A stretch of 64,000 bases of DNA, taken from assembly GCA_016187925.1 (NCBI GenBank), contig JACPIS010000029.1:1-64000 (forward strand), in the 5' to 3' direction. Position numbers and translations under genes: made by a program. This DNA comes from Opitutia bacterium (lineage in GTDB: Bacteria > Verrucomicrobiota > Verrucomicrobiia > Opitutales > Opitutaceae). Shown piece after piece: positions 16,357-24,328 of the stretch. How positions within the stretch are numbered: the stretch's first letter is position 1; every line of letters begins with the position of its first letter. The notes below the pieces were generated by a model. That model was not told where the DNA came from. It saw nothing but the letters and a program-made list of their open reading frames with translations, and did no database searches.

Positions 16357-18562
16357 GCCGCAATCCCGGAACTTCGAGCTACTCGACCCGCGTATCCAGC
16401 GCTGGTTGTGGCAGGCCGGCTGGACCAGTCTCCGCGATGCACAAGAGTTAGCGATCGCTCCCTTGTTAGCCGGCGATCGGGACCTGATCATCGCCGCAGC
16501 CACCGCCTCGGGAAAAACGGAAGCTGCTTTTCTGCCAATTCTGACTCGGCTAGCCAAAAGCGACGAACCGAGGCTGGCAGTCTATGTTGGCCCGCTCAAG
16601 GCGTTGATCAACGATCAGTGGCAACGATTGGAAGGATTGTGCGACATACTGGAAATGCCAGTGACTCCTTGGCACGGGGATATTTCCGCATCGCACAAGG
16701 CGCGGTTTCTCAAGCGACCAGCCGGTTGCCTATTGATCACCCCCGAGTCGCTGGAAGCTTTGCTTATGCGTCAGGGCAATGCCGCCGCAGGTGCGCTGGC
16801 AGCCGCAGACTATTTTGTGATTGATGAACTCCACTCGTTCTTGGGTACAGAACGAGGCAAACAACTGCAGTCGCTGCTTAGCCGTTCGGAACGTCTGATC
16901 CAGCGCCGGGTCTGCCGCGTAGGGCTTTCCGCCACGCTGGGTGATATGAACGGCGCGCGTGAGTTTCTCCGTCCTGGCGGCGCCCAAGAAGTCGATCTGA
17001 TCGTGGCAAAGCAGGCCGCGCTCGATCTCCACATCATACTCAAGGGCGTCCTGGAGCCCGTTGTCGATGCGACCAAGACAGAAGAAGAGGACGAACCGAA
17101 CCTTGTGGCAAAGACAGGCATTGTTACCGACCTGTATCGAACTCTGCGTGGCTCAAACAATCTCGTGTTTCCTAATAGTCGCAGCGCAGTTGAATTCTTC
17201 GCTGATCGCCTCCGCAGCCGCTGCGAAACAGAGCGCGTTCCAAACGAGTTCTGGCCGCATCACGGCAATCTAGCCAAGGAGATCAGAGAGCAAGCTGAAG
17301 CCGCGTTGAAACAAAAGACGATGCCAGCTACAGGCATCTGCACGAGCACCCTTGAACTGGGCATCGACATCGGGGCCATTAAAAGCGTGGCTCAGATCGG
17401 GCCACCGCCGTCGGTGGCCAGCTTGCGTCAACGTCTGGGGCGTTCTGGCCGTCGAGAAGGTGAACCAGCGGTTCTACGCAGTTATGCAATCGAACGCCAA
17501 TTAACCCCGCAGTCCAGCCCTACTGACCTGCTTCGCGTTAATCTGCTGCAATCTATCGCGATGATTCGGCTGCTCCTGCAAGGCTGGTACGAACCAGTGT
17601 CGGTTGCAGGGTTGCACTCGTCCACCATGGTGCAACAGGTGCTTTCGGTTATTTCTCAACACGGCGCCGCTACAGCGGGACGCCTTTGGGAAATCCTCTG
17701 CGAACGGGGAGCATTTACCGGCATGCCCCGGGATCTTTTCGCCTCTCTCTTGCGCGGGCTCGGAGCCAAAGAAATTATCTTCCAAGACGCGACCGGGCTG
17801 CTTCTCCTGGCGCCCAAAGGGGAAAAAATATGCGGGCATTACAGCTTCTATGCGGCCTTCAGCTCTCAGGAGGAATTCCGACTTGTCGCTGGCGGTCAGA
17901 CCTTAGGTTCGATGCCTGTTTCCCGGCCCTTGTCGCCCGGAAGCTTCGTCATCTTCGGCGGTCGCCGCTGGCAGGTGGTATCAGTTTCCACCGACGATCT
18001 GGTGATCGAAGTGAAACCGGGAGCCGCCGGCGCCCTTCCGGCGTTTGAAGGTCAGTATGGCGCCACGATCCATGGCCGAGTCCGGGAGGAGATGCGCCAT
18101 ATCCTGCGGGGCAACGAGCCCGTTCCCTTCCTAGACAAGATCGGTACGCGATTACTGGAGGAGGCACGTAGCACCTATGGTCGTCTCGATTTGGACAAGG
18201 AGTGGGTGCGCGAGGCCGGTACCGAAGTTCACCTATATTGGTGGAAGGGGGACCGAATTAACGACACATTAGCCCTCATGCTGCAGGCCCGCGCACTGCC
18301 GACGATCAATCATGGAATCTATTTAGAGGTCCGAGGCGCGGATAAAGTCGGGGTGACGGAAACTTTGCACGATCTGTCTCAAATTGAGGACGCGGAGAGC
18401 TTGGCAGTTGCATCCACCGTACAAAACAAGATCCGTGAAAAATGGGACGGCTTGCTCGCGGAGGACGTTCTGGAGGCCTCTTTTGTGTCCAACAGCCTTG
18501 ATATTGCCGGGACGCTTGCAGCTCTACGAACTGCCTGTGTGCCAGACCCTAGGCGGCGATGA
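16328..18562 (+). CDS. sngC: DEAD/DEAH-box (Lhr/BrxHI-like) helicase, Shango SngC-like
   Basis: A 744-aa superfamily 2 helicase. Motif I is ATASGKTE (58-65), motif II DELH (166-169), motif III SAT (201-203), and motif VI lies in QRLGRSGRREGEPA (about 365-380). After the two RecA-like domains the C-terminal part resembles the winged-helix/DUF-type tail of Lhr and BREX helicases. The start at 16328 overlaps sngB by 29 bp with no clear Shine-Dalgarno site, so it likely depends on coupling to sngB. With TerB and DUF2791 genes before it, the order is that of Shango. Confidence 0.87.
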   Translation: MTNLPSSSSEPQSRNFELLDPRIQRWLWQAGWTSLRDAQELAIAPLLAGDRDLIIAAATASGKTEAAFLPILTRLAKSDEPRLAVYVGPLKALINDQWQRLEGLCDILEMPVTPWHGDISASHKARFLKRPAGCLLITPESLEALLMRQGNAAAGALAAADYFVIDELHSFLGTERGKQLQSLLSRSERLIQRRVCRVGLSATLGDMNGAREFLRPGGAQEVDLIVAKQAALDLHIILKGVLEPVVDATKTEEEDEPNLVAKTGIVTDLYRTLRGSNNLVFPNSRSAVEFFADRLRSRCETERVPNEFWPHHGNLAKEIREQAEAALKQKTMPATGICTSTLELGIDIGAIKSVAQIGPPPSVASLRQRLGRSGRREGEPAVLRSYAIERQLTPQSSPTDLLRVNLLQSIAMIRLLLQGWYEPVSVAGLHSSTMVQQVLSVISQHGAATAGRLWEILCERGAFTGMPRDLFASLLRGLGAKEIIFQDATGLLLLAPKGEKICGHYSFYAAFSSQEEFRLVAGGQTLGSMPVSRPLSPGSFVIFGGRRWQVVSVSTDDLVIEVKPGAAGALPAFEGQYGATIHGRVREEMRHILRGNEPVPFLDKIGTRLLEEARSTYGRLDLDKEWVREAGTEVHLYWWKGDRINDTLALMLQARALPTINHGIYLEVRGADKVGVTETLHDLSQIEDAESLAVASTVQNKIREKWDGLLAEDVLEASFVSNSLDIAGTLAALRTACVPDPRRR

Positions 18563-18734
18563 GGGCAATTACTTCGTTTCGGAAAGTACGTCATCTTGTG
18601 ATGATCACACTAGACCCCACAAGTTGTCGCATTTTCCTTTGAAAACTTGATCATCACAAGTTGTCACCCCTACTTGGTCACCACGAGATGTCGTTACGCG
18701 ACATTTTTAGGTGACTTTACCACCGCGCAACACT
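18563..18734. repeat. Inverted and iterated repeats between helicase and tRNA
   Basis: A 13-bp perfect inverted repeat, CTTGTGATGATCA (18595-18607) and TGATCATCACAAG (18648-18660), is overlaid by an 11-mer, CACAAGTTGTC, at 18618-18628 and 18655-18665, with a degenerate third copy CACGAGATGTC at 18682-18692. The stretch is AT-rich and lies next to a tRNA gene at the edge of the Shango cassette. It could be an integrase arm-site array, an operator or a remnant of an attachment region. Confidence 0.5.
18688..18709 (+). terminator. Rho-independent terminator after the Shango cassette
   Basis: A stem of ATGTCG (18688-18693) and CGACAT (18699-18704) around the loop TTACG is followed by a T run. 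Placed 126 bp after the helicase stop and before the tRNA, it would end transcription of the three-gene cassette. Confidence 0.5.
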
Positions 18735-18810
<76 letters not shown>

Positions 18811-18926
18811 AATGACTCGTTTGTGCGATTGATTTTCGCTCGCGTGAATATGGCGGCTATGCATCTATTCAGCCGGGCCAAATCTCGTTTCGACACGAGC
18901 CAAGGCCCATTTTCGTTTCTGAACCG

Positions 18927-19757
18927 ATGCCTCTCCGTCCGGATTCCAAATCTCCCGAACTGATCGATCCGGTCACATATCGCCGTCTCGAGCGTAAGGC
19001 GGGTTTCAGTGGCGTGCTCAAGAACCGGGTGCGATCCCTTTCGGAATACCTTGAGGTGTTCAATGCCCTTTTTGTCGATCCCGCCGACGTCTTTTGGTTT
19101 CGCGGACACGACAACGCGAAGTGGAAGCTGTGCCCGTCCGCGCTTCGCTACCGTAAGGTGCCAACTCGCCATAAGGCCATTCTGAGCCTCGCGGAGTTTC
19201 GGCGTATCCAAGAATATCGGCTCAACAAAGCGCCGGGGCCGAAGGAAACCTTCAAGTGGTTGCAGCTCGCGCAACACTACGGTCTGCCCACCCGTCTGCT
19301 TGACTGGACCCAGAGTCTCACCACCGCACTCTACTTCGCGTGCCAAGACCACCGCGTTGACGGCATGGTCTTCGCCATCAAACCTCGCGACCTCAACCGC
19401 ATGAGCCTTGAGCAGAACACTGTCGACGTGCTCGATCCGGAAGAACACGCGGAGACGATTCAAAAATACCTCGACCTTGGGCCAGACGAACGGGTAGGCG
19501 GCCTCCGCACAGTCGCCGTGAGACCCGCGTGGAATTCCGACCGGATCATCATGCAACAAGGCATGTTCACCTTGCATGGCGAACAGTTCGCGTTGGATAA
19601 GAAACAGGCCCGATCCCTTATAGGCTTACCCATCCTTAAGGAGTTCAAGCTACAGCTTCTGCACCAGCTGGAACGCGTCGGCACTGGTGAGATGTTTATC
19701 TTTCCTGAGCCCGAGCACGTCTGCAATCATCTCAAACGGAGAATCGAACTGCCATGA
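18927..19757 (+). CDS. FRG-domain protein
   Basis: A 276-aa protein. The domain-defining motif FWFRGHDN (56-63) is followed by KWKLCPSALR and by QHYGLPTRLLDWTQ (116-129), the two best-conserved blocks of the FRG domain (named for its Phe-Arg-Gly). FRG domains occur in prophage and defence loci; their activity is unproven, and a toxin/effector role is the usual inference. The gene begins 116 bp after the tRNA, and its stop overlaps the next start as ATGA, so the two proteins are probably made together. No signal peptide or membrane helix is seen. Confidence 0.88.
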   Translation: MPLRPDSKSPELIDPVTYRRLERKAGFSGVLKNRVRSLSEYLEVFNALFVDPADVFWFRGHDNAKWKLCPSALRYRKVPTRHKAILSLAEFRRIQEYRLNKAPGPKETFKWLQLAQHYGLPTRLLDWTQSLTTALYFACQDHRVDGMVFAIKPRDLNRMSLEQNTVDVLDPEEHAETIQKYLDLGPDERVGGLRTVAVRPAWNSDRIIMQQGMFTLHGEQFALDKKQARSLIGLPILKEFKLQLLHQLERVGTGEMFIFPEPEHVCNHLKRRIELP

Positions 19758-20932
19758 CGATGCCCACTTTCGTTCCCTTCTTACGATCCAATTCCGACGA
19801 GACGAACTTTCAGTCGTTCTACGCAGACGCTCCGTTTGTGCGCGTGAATCTCGATAAGAAAACGCTGCTCGGGAAGTTGCCATCGAAGCAAAAACTCTGG
19901 CTCGATATCGGACTCGACGGCATCGCTAACGCCTGTCGCGTTGATGCGGACCCAGCTTGGTCGGCATATATGCACCGACACGGCAACCTTTCATGTTTGG
20001 TTGATCCTGAGTTCTTAGCGAAGCCTGCGCGGGCTAAAATTGAAGGACCTATCACGGCGTTTTTTCAGGATGCCGCAAGGTACAGCCCGACTTACCTGAC
20101 GGTGCCGCAACTCCCGCACGAAGACGGGGTGAAATATAACAAGGTCAACAAACTGCTCGCGGAAATCGCGGCCGACTGGCGAAAGAAGCAGAGCGCTACA
20201 CGGCTGATTCTGCCAGTTATCCTCACGCACCAAACTCAACTTAATACGAAGTCTCCGCGCACGAAGACGATCAAGTTTATCCATTCCCTGATGGTGAAAC
20301 ACGGCATTGATGCTGTATGGTCTGTCGACTCGACTTTGGAGGATCAGCTCGGCACGCAAAACTTCGAACGTGTTAGGTTCGCAGGCATTGTAGATTTTTG
20401 GAACGAACTTCACGCGCTTGCTTCTCCTGAACTGACTATCTGTGGTCCTTACTGGGGGCTAGGGTTGGTCCTATGGGCGCGTGGCTTGGTGAGCCACTTC
20501 GGTATAGGTCTCGGTTCGACCTATCGATACTACACGCCAGGCGCCGGCATCCCCAATAGGGCGAGGTCCCGCATCTATGTTGAATCTCTTCGGCGCTGGA
20601 TTAGCGCAACGCCGGGTCTTGCCGGCTGGCTCCAAAATGCACAAACCAAACTCCCGCCAGACGCCTCGGCACAGCTGGAGTTCCAGGCATTAGCCAAAGC
20701 GCTGCCCAACTACTTCGACTCCGAGGTGTCTAAACGACAAATAACGCAAGGCTACCGAAAGTGGATCGACAAGATCATGTCTAGTCCGGCTAACGGTCGT
20801 AGCGTCGCTCTGTATCAGGACCTTTCCGCAGCTTTCGTAACAGGCAGGATGCTTCCAGATTTGCCCGATGAAGTCGGATACGCTCGCCGCCCGGAGCGGG
20901 TAGCCGAGCAGTTAATGCTGAACTGCCTTTAA
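19754..20932 (+). CDS. Unknown protein coupled to the FRG gene
   Basis: A 392-aa protein that I do not recognise. It alternates hydrophobic strands with helices (LWLDIG, YLTVPQLP, RLILPVILTH, AVWSVDSTL, RFAGIVDF, ELTICGPYWGLGLVLWARGL), a layout that would fit a TIM-barrel-type enzyme, though no catalytic motif is evident. The C-terminal 100 residues are helical. The ATGA overlap with the FRG gene implies one functional unit. The tail overlaps the convergent downstream gene by 21 bp. Base composition is lower in GC than the chromosome to the right. Confidence 0.75.
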   Translation: MTMPTFVPFLRSNSDETNFQSFYADAPFVRVNLDKKTLLGKLPSKQKLWLDIGLDGIANACRVDADPAWSAYMHRHGNLSCLVDPEFLAKPARAKIEGPITAFFQDAARYSPTYLTVPQLPHEDGVKYNKVNKLLAEIAADWRKKQSATRLILPVILTHQTQLNTKSPRTKTIKFIHSLMVKHGIDAVWSVDSTLEDQLGTQNFERVRFAGIVDFWNELHALASPELTICGPYWGLGLVLWARGLVSHFGIGLGSTYRYYTPGAGIPNRARSRIYVESLRRWISATPGLAGWLQNAQTKLPPDASAQLEFQALAKALPNYFDSEVSKRQITQGYRKWIDKIMSSPANGRSVALYQDLSAAFVTGRMLPDLPDEVGYARRPERVAEQLMLNCL

Positions 20933-21610
20933 GACCCTGCGCCAGCACGCCTCTGCGGCGCAAAGCTCCTGCGCTTCGATCACGGTCTTCGTCGAGAGAT
21001 TCGGGGGAATCAAAACCTTGCAGATGTCGTCCTGCACCGAAAGCAATCCGACGCCAGCGGCTTCGAAGTCCGCCCGGCGTTCCGTAAATGCGACCCTCTC
21101 GGCGATGACTGCCGGCATGCCTACATAGGATTCCGCGGTGATCGCCTTGTGGCGACGCGCTTGCGCCAAGGCCTCGTCGACGCGGCGCAACTTGAGCTCT
21201 ACCGCAACCAACTGTTCGTGATACGGCATCCAGTCTGTGCAGCGCACAAGAGAGGCCCCCTCCTGCACGACGAACCGCTTGCGAATGAGATTCTTCACCG
21301 CGCGCTCGAATAAAGCCGCACCCAAGAGGGGTTCGAATTTGCGTGCTACGTCCGAAATCCGCTTAGGTTTGCCCCCCGTCGGCAGTGAAAGCAGTAACTG
21401 CATCGCGTGTGCGTCGCCCACAGGGTCCAGATGTCCGGCGGCAATCCGCGCCTGCACTCGGTCGATGTTGAAGCGGATGCCCAGCACGTCCGCTACTCCC
21501 CATGGAGTGACGAACTCCTCCATTTGCTCCATTCCTTGCCCGCCCAACCAGCACAACACCGTGCCAGCCAAGTGGGCTTCGAGATCGGCGGCTTTTATCG
21601 CAGGCGGCAT
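20912..21610 (-). CDS. Unknown protein, possible PD-(D/E)xK-like domain
   Basis: A 232-aa protein from ATG 21610; a longer frame starts at 21691. The middle has a winged-helix-like stretch (AIRVARKFEPLLGAALF region, KNLIRKRFVV). The C-terminal part reads VAVELKLRRVDEALAQARRH, where a strand ending E-x-K then a helix is how PD-(D/E)xK nucleases and VRR-NUC domains look; a following YVGMPAVIAER and GVGLLSV fit the rest of that fold. The nuclease idea rests on this single segment. An 8-bp dyad, GGGCAACT/AGTTGCCC (21663-21670, 21682-21689), lies upstream and may be an operator or part of the promoter. Confidence 0.65.
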   Translation of the reverse strand: MPPAIKAADLEAHLAGTVLCWLGGQGMEQMEEFVTPWGVADVLGIRFNIDRVQARIAAGHLDPVGDAHAMQLLLSLPTGGKPKRISDVARKFEPLLGAALFERAVKNLIRKRFVVQEGASLVRCTDWMPYHEQLVAVELKLRRVDEALAQARRHKAITAESYVGMPAVIAERVAFTERRADFEAAGVGLLSVQDDICKVLIPPNLSTKTVIEAQELCAAEACWRRVLKAVQH

Positions 21611-21868
21611 GGGGTATATTCCATTCAACGAAGGAGAATCCACAAGGCGCAATTCAGGGCATGGGCAACTACCGCGGTGACAGTTGCCCACTCAAACACA
21701 TCGGCCGGTGGGCGATGGCTGGAGGACGGGTGGCGAGTGGAGTTTCTCTTTTGGGGCGGGGCAAAAAATTTCACCGAAATGTCGGAATAGGCCTCGCTGG
21801 CCCGTCATTGGGGTGAAGCGGCGGAAATCTCCGCGCGTTCATCAGCCACCCCAAGACCCAGACCAACC

Positions 21869-22105
21869 ATGACTGACGCCACCCAACGTTCGGTGCTTCG
21901 CTGGATTCACCTCGTCTTCAGCATTCCGATCATCGGCTATATCTACAGCCCGTTCCAGGAACTCCCCAACTACGCCCCCGTTGTCCGGTATGTCGCCTTT
22001 CCTGTGATTGCCTTGGCGGGATTTTGGATGTGGAAAGGTCATCGCGCGCGGCGGCCTTGTTCGAAAGAACCGGCCTGCCCCGACCCAACCACAAAACCCC
22101 TATGA
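21869..22105 (+). CDS. Small two-helix membrane protein
   Basis: A 78-aa protein with two hydrophobic segments (about residues 10-28 and 38-55) and a positively charged C-terminal tail that includes HRARRPCSK. The family is not recognised, though short proteins beginning with a TxxQRxVLRWIHL-type segment are common as membrane hypotheticals. Its stop overlaps the start of the DUF4256 gene as ATGA. Confidence 0.7.
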   Translation: MTDATQRSVLRWIHLVFSIPIIGYIYSPFQELPNYAPVVRYVAFPVIALAGFWMWKGHRARRPCSKEPACPDPTTKPL

Positions 22106-22674
22106 AAAGCGCCAAGACGAAGAAGACGTTGTCACCCGAACAACGCGCAGAACTGCTCGGGGCCTTGACAGCCCGTTTCGAGAAAAACATGAACCGCCAT
22201 GCCGGCCTCGAATGGGCCAAGGTGAAAGCAAGGCTGGAAGCCAAGCCCGAAAGCCTGTGGTCGCTCGGTGAAATGGAAAGCACCGGCGGCGAACCCGATG
22301 TCGTCGGCCATGATTCCAAGACGGGCGAATACCTCTTTTTCGACTGTTCCGCGCAGAGCCCCAAGGGCCGCACGAGTCTGTGCTACGACCGTGAGGCGCT
22401 GGATGCCCGGAAGGAATTTAAGCCGAAAAACAGCGCGCTGGATCTGGCTGCGGCCATGGGCATCGAGCCCTTGACGGAAGAGCAGTACCGCGAGCTGCAA
22501 CAACTGGGCGAGTTCGACACGAAGTCGTCGAGCTGGCTGAAAACACCCGCCGAAATCAGGAAACTCGGCGGCGCCATTTTCGGCGACCGCCGCTTCGGTC
22601 GCGTCTTCGTGTATCACAACGGCGCGGAGTCCTACTACAGCGGCCGGGGTTTCCGCGGCTCACTCCGGGTCTGA
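22102..22674 (+). CDS. DUF4256 domain protein
   Basis: A 190-aa cytoplasmic protein matching the DUF4256 pattern (helix with ARFEKNMNRH, LEAKPESLWSLGEMESTGGE, FDCSAQSPKGR, YHNGAESYYSGRGFRG). The molecular function is unknown. The ATG at 22102 overlaps the stop of the membrane protein gene. It is followed by YCII and sigma-factor genes on the same strand, a grouping typical of small stress-related clusters. Confidence 0.85.
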   Translation: MKSAKTKKTLSPEQRAELLGALTARFEKNMNRHAGLEWAKVKARLEAKPESLWSLGEMESTGGEPDVVGHDSKTGEYLFFDCSAQSPKGRTSLCYDREALDARKEFKPKNSALDLAAAMGIEPLTEEQYRELQQLGEFDTKSSSWLKTPAEIRKLGGAIFGDRRFGRVFVYHNGAESYYSGRGFRGSLRV

Positions 22675-22710
22675 CTCCAGCCCCGACTCCAAAACCATCC
22701 CCCCTTCTCT

Positions 22711-23073
22711 ATGAAATACATCCTCCTCGTCCATGTTCCCAAAGAGGCCTACGATGCGCCGCAAGATCCGGCCGAAGTCGCCGCAGGCCGGGCCTACGGC
22801 GCCGCTCTGCACGCAGCGGGCGTCTTCGTCGCCGGTGCCGGACTCGAATCGCCGCAAAACTCCACGACTGTCTCCGTGCGCGACGGCCAGCGACAGGTCC
22901 AGGACGGCCCCTACGCCGAGACCAAGGAATATCTCGCCGGCTTCGTGATCATCGACGTGCCGAACCTCGACGCCGCGATCGAGTGGGCCGCGCGCAATCC
23001 GTCGGCGGCCCAGCGGCCGGTCGAGGTGCGTCCGCTCGGCGGGAACTATTTCGCCACCGCCACCGGCAAGTAG
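22711..23073 (+). CDS. YCII-related (DGPF-type) protein
   Basis: A 120-aa protein with the YciI/DGPF fold: N-terminal strand MKYILLVHV, then DGPYAETKEYLAGFVIIDVP (the family hallmark), and a C-terminal VEVRPLGGNYF. Such proteins are routinely encoded next to DUF6596-type ECF sigma factors, as here (6 bp before the next start), and are thought to act with them. The reaction is unknown. Confidence 0.92.
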   Translation: MKYILLVHVPKEAYDAPQDPAEVAAGRAYGAALHAAGVFVAGAGLESPQNSTTVSVRDGQRQVQDGPYAETKEYLAGFVIIDVPNLDAAIEWAARNPSAAQRPVEVRPLGGNYFATATGK

Positions 23074-23079
23074 CGCGGG

Positions 23080-24315
23080 ATGAGCGAATCCGCCACGCAT
23101 GCCGCCATCGAGGCCGTCGCGCGCAACTCCTACGGACGGCTCGTGGCCTACCTCGCGGCGCGGTCGGGCGACGTTGCGGGCGCGGAAGACGCGCTCAGTG
23201 ACGCGCTGGGCGCCGCACTGCAACGCTGGCCGGCGGACGGCGTGCCGCAAAAGCCGGAAGCCTGGCTGCTCCACGCCGCGCGCAACCGCCAGATCGACGC
23301 CGCCCGCCACGCGCAGGTGCGAAAGAAAAGCGAGCCGCTCCTCCAGCTCGCCGGTGAAGCGGAGGAAGTCGCGACCATGCACCCGACTTTTCCCGACGAA
23401 CGACTGAAACTTCTCTTTGTGTGCGCGCACCCGGCGATCGACCTCGCCGCACGCACGCCGCTCATGCTGCAGACCGTGCTTGGGCTCGATGCGGCGCGCA
23501 TTGCGTCGGCCTTTCTCGTGTCGCCGGCGGCCATGGACCAGCGGCTCGTGCGCGCGAAGGCCAAGATCCGCGCGGCCGGCATCCCTTTTAGTGTGCCCGA
23601 ACCACCGGAGTGGGACGAGCGGGCGGCCTTCGTGCGCGATGCGATTTACTCCGCCTACACCGCGGGATGGGAGGGCGCGGGCGCCGATGGCTCGACGCAC
23701 CATGCGCTCGCCCGCGAAGCGGTCGAGCTCGGGCGTACGCTCGTCCAGCTCCGGCCGGACGAACCCGAAGCCCATGGCCTGCTCGCGCTCCTGCTGCACT
23801 GCGAAGCCCGCCGCCCCGCGCGCCGCCAACCCGGCGAAGGCGAGGGCAAATTCGTGCCGCTCGACCGGCAGGACACGGCTCTCTGGTCGCGGCCGATGAT
23901 CGACGAGGCGGAAAAGCATCTGCGCGTGGCGGCCGCGTTCAAGCGCCCGGGCCGTTATCAACTCGAGGCCGCGATCCAATCGATCCATGCGCACCGCGCT
24001 GTGAGCGGCGTGATCGACTGGCCGGAAATCGCACTGCTCTACGAGGGGCTCGTGCGCCTCGCGCCGACCATCGGCGCGCAGGTCGGCCGGGCCGTGGCGC
24101 TCGCGGAAGCCGGCGAGGTCGCGGCGGGCCTGGCCGCCCTCGAGGCGATGGCCGTGAGCCGCACGGCGAATTATCAGCCGTGGTGGGCGGCGCGCGCGCA
24201 TCTGTTGCGCCGGCTCGGCCGCCAGGCGGAGGCGCGCGACGCCTTCGAGCGTGCGGCGAGTCTCACCGATGATGCCGCGCTGCGGACCTATCTGCTCGCG
24301 CAAGCCGCCCGGTAA
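23080..24315 (+). CDS. ECF-type RNA polymerase sigma factor with C-terminal DUF6596 domain
   Basis: A 411-aa protein. The N-terminal 170 residues are a sigma70 region 2 (GRLVAYLAARSGDVAGAEDALSDA) and region 4 (ARIASAFLVSPAAMDQRLVRAK). The remainder is the helical TPR-like DUF6596 tail (FVRDAIYSAYTAGWEG, then LARLAPTIG-type repeats). This large ECF type is normally paired with YCII proteins, as here; the tail probably replaces an anti-sigma factor in control. Confidence 0.93.
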   Translation: MSESATHAAIEAVARNSYGRLVAYLAARSGDVAGAEDALSDALGAALQRWPADGVPQKPEAWLLHAARNRQIDAARHAQVRKKSEPLLQLAGEAEEVATMHPTFPDERLKLLFVCAHPAIDLAARTPLMLQTVLGLDAARIASAFLVSPAAMDQRLVRAKAKIRAAGIPFSVPEPPEWDERAAFVRDAIYSAYTAGWEGAGADGSTHHALAREAVELGRTLVQLRPDEPEAHGLLALLLHCEARRPARRQPGEGEGKFVPLDRQDTALWSRPMIDEAEKHLRVAAAFKRPGRYQLEAAIQSIHAHRAVSGVIDWPEIALLYEGLVRLAPTIGAQVGRAVALAEAGEVAAGLAALEAMAVSRTANYQPWWAARAHLLRRLGRQAEARDAFERAASLTDDAALRTYLLAQAAR

Positions 24316-24328
24316 CGGCCGGGAATGT

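Noticed and set aside
14980-18562. BREX type 2 assignment for the DUF2791 ATPase and helicase
   Set aside because: No pglX, pglZ or brxC-like gene is in the window; with a TerB_N/TerB/TerB_C gene in front the set fits Shango better.
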